Shown piece by piece: positions 27,529 through 35,929 of a stretch of DNA of 64,000 nt. The translations under genes were made by a program, and so were the position numbers. Below the pieces are notes generated by a model that did not search any database, had not been told where the DNA came from, and was given only the letters and a program-made list of their open reading frames with translations. How positions within the stretch are numbered: position 1 is the stretch's first letter; every line of letters begins with the position of its first letter. Source of the DNA: Verrucomicrobiaceae bacterium (lineage in GTDB: Bacteria; Verrucomicrobiota; Verrucomicrobiia; Verrucomicrobiales; Verrucomicrobiaceae); the NCBI GenBank assembly GCA_027487315.1, contig JAIYDW010000017.1, positions 1 through 64,000 on the forward strand, written 5' to 3'.

Positions 27529-30500
27529 TCAGCGTTGAATGGTGAAATCAGGTGAGGTGAGAATGAAATGCAGAAGGGCTCGAATCCGGTTTTGCTTCTC
27601 CGTGTCAGTCGGCGTGCCACTGTTGTTGTAGGCGATGTTCGTGTACGGATTCGTCGTCTGATTGTAGGCCGCGGTCATGTTTGCCCGGGTCTGCACAAAC
27701 CTCATCATCTCCGTCTTGATCGCTGCTGGCATCTGCCCTCCCATCAGTAGGCTATTCAATCGATCAATCAGATCGCCCAGATTCTCATCGTTCGTCCACG
27801 GCTTGCTCGCATTACTCCCCGCACCCATCTGACTGCCCGGCGGACTCGTGCCCACCGCATTCCCCATCCAGGGACTCAAATCCATCATCAACGCGTTGTT
27901 GCCCGAGTTAAAGCTGGACACCCCATTGGTGTTTCCTGATCCATACACACCCCTCTCCAAGTAGTTGGCCTGCCGCATCACCGTCGTCTCCGCCGTCTTT
28001 TGGAACTCGGGTGTCGTCAATCCCGCCTGCGCCAGCGGCCCCGCATACTTGTAGTCCGGCAGGAAGAAATTGAACACCGTTGGCGAGTTCAACGGCGACT
28101 GGTCCAACGAACCGTCCGTACTCCCCATCGCAAACGTGCTCGGTCTCGACCCAACCGTCCCATTCCGAACCAAAGGCAGGGATTTCAATGGGAACTGATA
28201 CATCCCATTATCCCCCTGATTCGTGCCCAAATTCGGGTTCCCAGTAGCCGTTGACAGCACGGTATACGTGTTCAAATCCACCACTGCCTCAACCGTTCCC
28301 ACAAAGTCCGTTGGCCTTGGATTTCCAGAAGTGAAATTCAACTGGACCAAATCTCCCACGTTCAACTCATGGTTCGAGTTGGTATCCAAGGTGATGCGCT
28401 TCTCCTGAGGCGCGGCCAGACCCGAATTGGAAACCGTGTAGCTGCCAGGTGTGAAACGCGGGATCATGCAGTTCCCGGTTCGCGCACTGGTTGAACTGTT
28501 GGCCACCGTAAAGGTGAACGTGCCATTCGTTCCCGTTTCAGCAGTCGCGGTCAACAATGTGTAAACCTTGCCATCCACAACAGCATCGCCATTCGCCGTG
28601 CCACTGGTAAAGTCCATAAACACCTGGAAACCCGCAATCACCCAGTGATTCGACATCGTCACCGTGCAGGTCGTCGAATTCGCAGGGATGCTGTAGGTGC
28701 CCGTCGCCCACCCCGCAGCCTGCACCGTAAACGAGTTGGTCGTCGGGCTCGCAATGGCGTAAGCCCCTATCCAAGGAGCTGGTTTGGCCAAATCTCCTGT
28801 CGTGTCCGCGAAATCCAAAAACACATTGTTGTTCGAAGCCAACCGATGCGGACTGGCCGTCGTCACCGTGATCGTCCGCGTTCCATTTTGAACATAAGTC
28901 CCTGTCCATGGCTCCACTCGGAAAGCCCGCCCAGCTGCCGCCACCCGCATCACCGGCTCCCGCTGCTTGCCATATTCCGCCTTCGCCGCTTCGGTCAAAC
29001 TGCGCGCTTCATGATCCAGCAGGATCGCTTTGATCACTGCCTGCAAATCCCCCCTCACACCCGCACCATTATCATTGAACTTTTGTACCACCCGATACAG
29101 GTAGGCCCTCGAAGGATGACTCGTCACCAATCGCTGAATCAGTTGCCTGCAAATAAACGGCCCCACATTCGGATGATTGAACAATTGGCTGTGCGAATCA
29201 TTGAGTTCCTTCGCCGCCAACGCCTGATACGCAGGATCACTGTAGACCGTCACGTTGTGCGCCGCATGCGGATCCAACGGCTGACCCGCTGCCATCGCCA
29301 ACCCTGGCAGAACCTCATTGTTCAAGACGCGCTTCGGCCCGGTAAAGTGTCTGACTGGCACCTCCCTCATCGACCGCGTCCAGTCTGCCCCCGCCCCCAA
29401 TGACGTGCGGTAAGCCCCATCATATCCATAGTCCCATCCCGTAAACACATGCGCAAAACCCACAATCTCCCTCTGTGAATACGTGTCGATCGGCTCATAC
29501 TTCGAATTCAACACCAGTGTCCCGTCTGGCCACATCCGAAACAGCCCGATGGAGAACAGCTGCTTGATCTCACGCGCATAGTTCTCGTTCGGGATCCGCC
29601 CGATCGAGTCATCCGGTTTGTCATTCCTCAGCATGTCCAGGTACCGCCCCATCCCTGGAGACAGCGTCGTCGCCACCAGCAAGTCCTTGAAGTTCCCAAA
29701 CGCATGATCCGCCAGCATGTCATAGAAGTGAGCCAGCGCCCGCGCATTGTTATCCAAAGGCCCCTGGCCTGAAACGACCAGGATCTCACTCAACGCAAAG
29801 GCCATACGCTGCCTCAATTGATCCGGTCCCGAAACCGAATTGCGCCACCAGGCATTGAACGTCAGCGTTTCATCAAACGCGCCACCCGTCGCACTCGCAC
29901 TCTCCGTTCGAATCACCTCTGGCAGAGTGTAACTGACAGGCTTGGTGAATTGATCTTCGATCCAAATCTCGTAGCGCGTTTTCCCACCGGTAGGCGTCAA
30001 GGACTTGAGCGCATGGATGTCCGCCGGATTGGGACCATACGAGGCCTGAGTCAAAAAGCGCGCTGCTCCGTTATTCGTATCACTGTCATCAACCCAAGCC
30101 GGCGGCGCTGCCGGTGCGATGAACCGCTGTGAACCCTCGACCCGTCCAAAGTAGCCCTTGATTTCTCCACCAGGATACAAAACCGAATGCACATTGAAGA
30201 ACACCACTCCGTCCTTCAGATCCTGCACGATTTGCCCCACACTTCTTCCCCCAGCCGTCTTGATCACCCACTTGAAGGATCCATCCGCAAGACGCTCCAC
30301 GTCTCCCGGCTCATCCAAGTCCGCCACCACATTCGCCAGCCCACCCCCAGGAATCCGGTCATCATGAACGTGCATCCCAAAATACGCCGAACTCAATCCC
30401 TGATACTTGATCGAGATGATCGCCTCCGTCTCCGCCTCGTTCAATCGAATGAAACTGCTGCCAGACGCATTCGTTGACGCCGCTCCCTGCGGCCGCATCG

Positions 30501-33500
30501 TCGCTGCAAAAACACTGCTCCCCCCCACTACCGGCACCAATTCAACCCACGGAGTCAAAACGTATCCCGGCACCACTTCGCTCGGACCATTGCCACTCTG
30601 CCCAGGCCTCGACCATCCAATCGCCAAGTTATCCCCCGCTCCGCTCCCCGCCTTGTGCAACACTTCAATGTAATACTTCTTCCCTTGTTCCAACGCCAGC
30701 CACGCCGACTTCTGATTGGCTTCACCATTCCAGGTTCGCGGAATCCCGCTCCCCACATTCACCCAAGCACGCTTCAGGGCGTTTACCCGCTCGTCATCAT
30801 TCGAAATCCACAACTCCGCCGAGTCACTCGCCGCTATCCAAAAGTAGTAATTTCCTGTCGCAGGAGCGGTCAGGTATCCCCGAATCCGCGTCCCATAGTC
30901 ATCCCCAAAATCCGTCGGCGTTTCCAATGATCCAAGTGTGGCCGTTCCAGTTGGTGCCGATTCGATCGGCAAACTGCCAACGCCCGCTCCAATCACCCCG
31001 CTCCAATACTCTCTCTCAATCGATCCACCACTTCCATCCACATACAAGTTCACCACCGAAGTGCTTGTGCCCGCCCCGTTCACCAGCGTGACCAGGATCT
31101 GATACGTCCCGCCACTCCCAGCCGGTGGAGTTCCACTCAAAACCCCATTGTCATAACTCAACCAAGCCGGATTGCCCGAAATCGAAACCGTCCCTCCATT
31201 GCTCCAGATCAACGGATGCGAAAAGGCTCCCCCAACAAAGGCGGTCGCTTCCGTGGCAGATACCAGCGACGGTGGCGCCACGCTCCCGCTCGAAGGATAC
31301 AACCGATTCGATGGAATCACCTGCCTCGGTTGATTCGCACTGTACCAGGACAAACTGCACGCTGCAGAGCCCGTGTTCTCAAAGTAATCCAGTTCAATGT
31401 CATACCGCGTTCCACCAATCATCGGCAAACGCACATACCGCTCTCCTGTCACAATGCTCCAGTCGTTCGCAGCTTTATTGATCGCCTCAATGTTGACATT
31501 CCCCGTTCCCGTCGCAAACGCACCGACACCCAAATTCACCGTGAACGTGTTGCCCGATACCGCAGTGATGACCCGATCAGCGAACCCCAGCGCCGAAGCA
31601 TTTCCGCTCGTCGGATCCACCCTCGAAAGCTCGCCAACAACAAAGCTCCCGGCCTGCAATCCCGAATGGGTGATCACAGCATTCCCTGTGGTGCTGTTGT
31701 AACTGTAAGTCCCCGCGCTGTTGGTGGACGCCACAAACTTCAATGGCTGAATCTGCCCGTTAATCTTCAGCCGCACCCCATCATCCGCAGTCACCAAAAA
31801 CGTGTAAGTCTCCGAAAACTGTGGCTGCACCTGCCCACTCCAACGGGCCGAAAAGGTGTCCGGTGCAATGCTGCCCGCTCCTGGCGTTCCCGCTCCCCAG
31901 ATCCCATTGTTTCCGTCCGTGACCGCCGCATTCACTGCCACCACCACCGGTGCCCCACTAAAGTCCGGACTCGAATAATACTTCGCCAAATATCCCGTCG
32001 TCGTGCTAGCACTGAACCCGACAAAGCCGTTCCCTGTTCCGCTCGCCGGAAGATTCGCACCCGTCAAATCAATCGAGAACGAAGTCGTTCCCGTTACCGC
32101 CTTCACCTCATAGCTCCCGCTAAGGCTCGCCGGGAGGAACAAATTCCCCGACGAGAAGTCCAGCGCAACCTGATTTCCCACCGCAAACGAGTGCCCGCCC
32201 GTCGGCGTAATCACCGCCGTTCCTGCCGTTGCGCTCGACCGGGTGTAATTGTAGCTCACCGCCCGAACATGAGAGAAAACATTGCTGCTAGAGATGTTCC
32301 CATACGTCGCTGTTCCAAGCCGCCATTGCAGCCGGCACCTCGCATCCCCGGTGTTCTCAACAAACTCCACCCGCATTCGATAACGAGATGCCGGTGACGT
32401 GGGCACCACCAATGCCACCGCCGCACTCTGCTTGAACACTCCCACCGTCTCTGCCGTCCCCTCCCAACCGTGCTCAACCACCTGCTCCCCGGTATCATCA
32501 AAATCGCCATCCCCCGTCAAATCAATCAACAACCGCGCCTTGTCGTCCGCATCCAACTGAAACTGATAGTTTCCCGCCGTCGTCGGATTCAAAAATCCTT
32601 CCCACACCACCGAATAGTTGTCTGGCGACGGCAGCACCACCCCGTTCGGAGTGCCCTGCAGCCAGCTAAAATTCACCGTTGGATCAACTCGATCAATCTT
32701 CAGTTCACTCGCATTGAAGTTCGCCGCATTCGAATAGGTGGTGCTTGCAGTATCATAGTATCGAGCCCGCAACCCGGTTCCGGTTGGCTGGGTCGAATCC
32801 CCAATGATCACCGTCGCGGTGTCGTTGGCACCCAAAACGAACGAGCTATCGCCCGAAGCAGGGGGTTGCAACTCAGCGGTGACAGATTCCCCACCCTCCA
32901 CTGATGCATTCGGTAGCGGATTCACACTCAAGTCCACAGATCCCACCCCTGCCGCCATCGTGACTTCATTCGGCAGCACCGCATAGTCCTCTCCCATCAC
33001 CGCCGTCCCGCTCACCTGCAGTTTCAAAGTCACCGGAAACAGTTTCTGACTCCGGCTGATCGTAAACCTCCCGGCCTGCGGTCCGTCCTCAGACGCAAAT
33101 GGCTCGGACGCACGAATCACCACCTCATTGGCCGCATCAATCTGCTCCATCAGGTAAACCAAATCCGACTGCCCTGGATTCGATGCTGTGTCCGCCGGAT
33201 TCAATCCCACTTCCCGTTCAGCCCAATCACTGACTCCATCATTGTCGGAATCAAAGTCCTGTACGGAGAGCCGAAAAAACGCATTCCCTCCCTTGGCGGT
33301 TGTCAAAGTCTGATCACCCGACACCGTCGCCTTCAAATTCACAGCAGGTGTTACGGCCACAAAGCCTGTCAAACTAGGCGATCCCTGAACCACATAATAC
33401 TTGCCCTTGATCGCAGGAAACGTCAGCGAAACAGTTGATCCATTATCAACCACCTGACTCACATTAACAACCGATCCACCCACAAATGGATTAGTCCCCG

Positions 33501-33768
33501 TGACACACTCCTCACTATTGCTCAATCCATCCGAATCACTGTCCTCCGCTAACCACTCCGCACTGCTCATCTGCACGTCCGTCACCCCGTACTTCGCTTG
33601 CCAAATCGCCGCAGTCACAGCTGCCATGTCAGCTCTAGCTTCAGGTGTTATCCACTTCGCAAAACTTGCTGCCCCCAGGACAAAAACAAAGAGATGGGTC
33701 ACTGTGACCCCTGACCAGGAGGATAGAAAAAGTCTTTTCACGGCAGGTGGCTTGGTTGGACTTTTCAA
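27529..33768 (-). CDS. Giant multidomain DUF1800 protein (pair 1)
   Basis: 2079 residues. No suitable ATG precedes the signal-like segment (THLFVFVLGAASF), so the TTG at 33768 is my start choice. Order by approximate residue: TSP3-type calcium loops (~75-100 and ~180, DSDSDGLSNSEE, DSDNDGVSDW); Calx-beta-like (~217-323); PA14 (~328-500); a second PA14 (~590-825) interrupted by a beta module at ~683-760; Ig-like putative (~831-915); PA14-like (~918-1070); CHRD (~1084-1213, YFGMHVHDDRIPGGG, FFNVHSVLYPGGEIKGYFG); DUF1800 (~1231-2079), itself interrupted by beta modules around 1620-1900. It ends TSPDFTIQR, as its paralogue does. Exported, probably cell-surface; the function of DUF1800 is unknown. 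Confidence 0.9.
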   Translation of the reverse strand: MKSPTKPPAVKRLFLSSWSGVTVTHLFVFVLGAASFAKWITPEARADMAAVTAAIWQAKYGVTDVQMSSAEWLAEDSDSDGLSNSEECVTGTNPFVGGSVVNVSQVVDNGSTVSLTFPAIKGKYYVVQGSPSLTGFVAVTPAVNLKATVSGDQTLTTAKGGNAFFRLSVQDFDSDNDGVSDWAEREVGLNPADTASNPGQSDLVYLMEQIDAANEVVIRASEPFASEDGPQAGRFTISRSQKLFPVTLKLQVSGTAVMGEDYAVLPNEVTMAAGVGSVDLSVNPLPNASVEGGESVTAELQPPASGDSSFVLGANDTATVIIGDSTQPTGTGLRARYYDTASTTYSNAANFNASELKIDRVDPTVNFSWLQGTPNGVVLPSPDNYSVVWEGFLNPTTAGNYQFQLDADDKARLLIDLTGDGDFDDTGEQVVEHGWEGTAETVGVFKQSAAVALVVPTSPASRYRMRVEFVENTGDARCRLQWRLGTATYGNISSSNVFSHVRAVSYNYTRSSATAGTAVITPTGGHSFAVGNQVALDFSSGNLFLPASLSGSYEVKAVTGTTSFSIDLTGANLPASGTGNGFVGFSASTTTGYLAKYYSSPDFSGAPVVVAVNAAVTDGNNGIWGAGTPGAGSIAPDTFSARWSGQVQPQFSETYTFLVTADDGVRLKINGQIQPLKFVASTNSAGTYSYNSTTGNAVITHSGLQAGSFVVGELSRVDPTSGNASALGFADRVITAVSGNTFTVNLGVGAFATGTGNVNIEAINKAANDWSIVTGERYVRLPMIGGTRYDIELDYFENTGSAACSLSWYSANQPRQVIPSNRLYPSSGSVAPPSLVSATEATAFVGGAFSHPLIWSNGGTVSISGNPAWLSYDNGVLSGTPPAGSGGTYQILVTLVNGAGTSTSVVNLYVDGSGGSIEREYWSGVIGAGVGSLPIESAPTGTATLGSLETPTDFGDDYGTRIRGYLTAPATGNYYFWIAASDSAELWISNDDERVNALKRAWVNVGSGIPRTWNGEANQKSAWLALEQGKKYYIEVLHKAGSGAGDNLAIGWSRPGQSGNGPSEVVPGYVLTPWVELVPVVGGSSVFAATMRPQGAASTNASGSSFIRLNEAETEAIISIKYQGLSSAYFGMHVHDDRIPGGGLANVVADLDEPGDVERLADGSFKWVIKTAGGRSVGQIVQDLKDGVVFFNVHSVLYPGGEIKGYFGRVEGSQRFIAPAAPPAWVDDSDTNNGAARFLTQASYGPNPADIHALKSLTPTGGKTRYEIWIEDQFTKPVSYTLPEVIRTESASATGGAFDETLTFNAWWRNSVSGPDQLRQRMAFALSEILVVSGQGPLDNNARALAHFYDMLADHAFGNFKDLLVATTLSPGMGRYLDMLRNDKPDDSIGRIPNENYAREIKQLFSIGLFRMWPDGTLVLNSKYEPIDTYSQREIVGFAHVFTGWDYGYDGAYRTSLGAGADWTRSMREVPVRHFTGPKRVLNNEVLPGLAMAAGQPLDPHAAHNVTVYSDPAYQALAAKELNDSHSQLFNHPNVGPFICRQLIQRLVTSHPSRAYLYRVVQKFNDNGAGVRGDLQAVIKAILLDHEARSLTEAAKAEYGKQREPVMRVAAAGRAFRVEPWTGTYVQNGTRTITVTTASPHRLASNNNVFLDFADTTGDLAKPAPWIGAYAIASPTTNSFTVQAAGWATGTYSIPANSTTCTVTMSNHWVIAGFQVFMDFTSGTANGDAVVDGKVYTLLTATAETGTNGTFTFTVANSSTSARTGNCMIPRFTPGSYTVSNSGLAAPQEKRITLDTNSNHELNVGDLVQLNFTSGNPRPTDFVGTVEAVVDLNTYTVLSTATGNPNLGTNQGDNGMYQFPLKSLPLVRNGTVGSRPSTFAMGSTDGSLDQSPLNSPTVFNFFLPDYKYAGPLAQAGLTTPEFQKTAETTVMRQANYLERGVYGSGNTNGVSSFNSGNNALMMDLSPWMGNAVGTSPPGSQMGAGSNASKPWTNDENLGDLIDRLNSLLMGGQMPAAIKTEMMRFVQTRANMTAAYNQTTNPYTNIAYNNSGTPTDTEKQNRIRALLHFILTSPDFTIQR

Positions 33769-33837
33769 AGCCTACCAATTTCGCCATCGGCGAGTCAATA
33801 CTAATTCTTCGTATCCCCGCCCCCACGCACTCAAACA

Positions 33838-34440
33838 TCACTTCGACACCACATCGTCTGGCGTCCAAAGCTCCTTGTCTGGCCCCGCAGATCGCGTCTC
33901 CATTTCCTCAGCCGAGAGCTGATGAAAAAAATAGGGAGTCCCCCAAGAATCAATCAACTCCCCTTGATCATTCAGCCGCTTCAGTTCCTGCGGCAAATAC
34001 TTCGCACTCTTCGCGTTCCCCCCATCCAACTCTTTCACAATCTCCGCATTCGTCCCCACCGGATTCCCCCCAAACCTCAACCGAAACTGCCGGATGTTCA
34101 GCGCTAACGCATCGGCTTCTTCCCTCGCTGGATCATCCTGAGGTATAGGCTTCGGTACGGCCTTCCCTTCCATCCCACTAACAGGCTGTGCAGGCTTCTC
34201 CGATTTCGCTGGCACCATCGCCGCCGGCGGCGGGATTGGAACTGCGGGCGATCCCTCAGGCCGCATCGCCGGAACCGCCACCTCCGGTGCGTCGGGCACG
34301 GAAGAGACCGCCTCCCCAGACTTTTCCGCTTTCCTCTCCAGCTTCTTACGTCCCACTTCGGGATCTCCACCCGCTAGCCAGTAAGCCAAAGCCGCTACCA
34401 CGACCATCGCCACCAGACCAACCCATAGTTTACCTCCCAT
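33838..34440 (-). CDS. Membrane-anchored protein with type II secretion GspG-like C-terminal segment
   Basis: A 200-residue protein: one N-terminal membrane helix (LWVGLVAMVVVAALAYWLA), a ~90-residue proline/alanine/glutamate-rich linker, and a C-terminal domain. The domain ends LNDQGELIDSWGTPYFFH and AGPDKELWTPDDV, like the calcium-site end of pseudopilin G proteins (DxWGxPYxY...G.DG...DD). It lacks a prepilin cleavage site at the N-terminus, so it is not a standard pilin. It starts 3 bp after the upstream DUF1501 stop and precedes the second DUF1800 gene, so it belongs to this cluster. The role is unknown. Confidence 0.75.
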   Translation of the reverse strand: MGGKLWVGLVAMVVVAALAYWLAGGDPEVGRKKLERKAEKSGEAVSSVPDAPEVAVPAMRPEGSPAVPIPPPAAMVPAKSEKPAQPVSGMEGKAVPKPIPQDDPAREEADALALNIRQFRLRFGGNPVGTNAEIVKELDGGNAKSAKYLPQELKRLNDQGELIDSWGTPYFFHQLSAEEMETRSAGPDKELWTPDDVVSK

Positions 34441-34443
34441 GAC

Positions 34444-35922
34444 TTAAGCCGGTTTCATGAAGCCCAGGTCAGGCGAGCCGAACCGACTCAAGTTTGGAAA
34501 AATCGTGCTCATCATCGACGAGTCCACCCCAAACCACTTCGCCAGCGTCGCTGAGTGCTGGTCAACCGCCAAGGTCGGTATCCACCGCCCCGTACCCGTG
34601 TCGTCCGGCCCATTGATCGCAAACGTCGGGAAATCCCCTGTGACCTTACCTCCGTCCACTGCTCCGCCCATCACAAAATGATGCGCTCCCCAGCCGTGAT
34701 CACTCCCTTGGCTGTTATTCGGAAACGTCCTGTTAAAGTCACTTGCCGTGAAGGTTGTCACATCATTCGAAGTCCCCAACTGCTCCATCGCTCGTTGAAA
34801 GGCAAACATCGCCTCGCTAACCTGATTCAAAAGCGAGTAGTGCGCCCCAGTCGTATTCGTCGGATCATTCGTTCCTGCTCCTGCCCCGCTGACAATCAAT
34901 GCCTGTGCCGTGTGTGTGTCAAAACCGCCGATCGAACAAAAAAAGATCTGACGACTCATGTTGAACTTCGTCGGACCCCGCGCCTGAATCAAACGCGCAA
35001 TCATCTTCATTTGATTTCCGATTCCCGTGTTCGGAAACGGTGTACTCCATGTCCACCCGGGCTCAACGGTGTCCCCAATCGCTGTGTTCAGCAAATCCCC
35101 TGTGTATACGGCCCGGTCCAAAACATCAGCATAGGCATCCCGCTGCAAATTCGAATGACTCAACCCAAGAATCTCCCGCATGACCCGAACCCGCGCTCCA
35201 TTCTGCGTCATCAAATTCCCTGACAAAGTCACCGCCCCTGTCGTCGAGACATGATACTGCGCCACAGTGTTGCCCACCTCGAAGGTATTGGCTCCATTCA
35301 GCGAAACGGACATCGAGATGTTACCAGCAGGGTTCGCCACGCCATTGATCACATCCGCTACCCGCCCGCCCCACCCCGTCGTCGGCGCTTGATCCGGGAT
35401 CGAGGTTTGCCACTGCGTCACTTGGTCACTGTGTGAAAATAACTGCGGCGGACGGTAAAAGCTTGGATTCGCCAAATACTGCGTCCGGCTCGTCGGCCTC
35501 ACTAGGGTGCCAATATTCAAAACGGCAGCAAGCTTACCCTCCCCAAACAGCGTCTGTAACCTCTGACTGCTCGGATGCACCCCAAAAGTATGTCCTCCCT
35601 TCTCATAGGGACTCCCCCCAATGTTGAGCGAATGCAGAGACGTTTTCGGAAGCGTTAACAAAGAACCCCGAACTCCAGCATACTCGTCGTACGTCGTGTT
35701 GTCCGTTGGCACAATCCAGTTGTTGGAGTCATTGCCTCCTCCAAGGAACAGACAAACCAGCGCCTTGTAACCGCTCACCGGACCCTGCGCAGCCATCGCA
35801 GAATTCACCAGGCGCAAATCCTGAATCGTATGACTGATCGCTGCCGTCCCCATCCCCGCACAAGCGGCTCGGGACATGAAACTACGGCGCGTCAGAATGC
35901 TAGGAGTAGAGGTGGGATTCAT
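34444..35922 (-). CDS. DUF1501 protein, Tat-exported (pair 2)
   Basis: A 492-residue paralogue of the DUF1501 protein at 26035, with the same Tat signal layout (LTRRSFMSRAACAGMG), YKALVCLFLGGGNDSNNWIVP, RTFPNNSQGSDHGWGAHH and a C-terminus ending DLGFMKPA. It starts 7 bp after the longer DUF1800 gene and is followed after 3 bp by the pseudopilin-like gene. The strong similarity to the first pair points to duplication of a DUF1800-DUF1501 unit. Confidence 0.92.
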   Translation of the reverse strand: MNPTSTPSILTRRSFMSRAACAGMGTAAISHTIQDLRLVNSAMAAQGPVSGYKALVCLFLGGGNDSNNWIVPTDNTTYDEYAGVRGSLLTLPKTSLHSLNIGGSPYEKGGHTFGVHPSSQRLQTLFGEGKLAAVLNIGTLVRPTSRTQYLANPSFYRPPQLFSHSDQVTQWQTSIPDQAPTTGWGGRVADVINGVANPAGNISMSVSLNGANTFEVGNTVAQYHVSTTGAVTLSGNLMTQNGARVRVMREILGLSHSNLQRDAYADVLDRAVYTGDLLNTAIGDTVEPGWTWSTPFPNTGIGNQMKMIARLIQARGPTKFNMSRQIFFCSIGGFDTHTAQALIVSGAGAGTNDPTNTTGAHYSLLNQVSEAMFAFQRAMEQLGTSNDVTTFTASDFNRTFPNNSQGSDHGWGAHHFVMGGAVDGGKVTGDFPTFAINGPDDTGTGRWIPTLAVDQHSATLAKWFGVDSSMMSTIFPNLSRFGSPDLGFMKPA

Positions 35923-35929
35923 AATCTAA

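Noticed and set aside
33696-33710. Perfect palindrome GGGTCACTGTGACCC
   Set aside because: It lies within the signal-peptide coding part of the DUF1800 gene; no second copy or promoter context was found, so chance is more likely than an operator.
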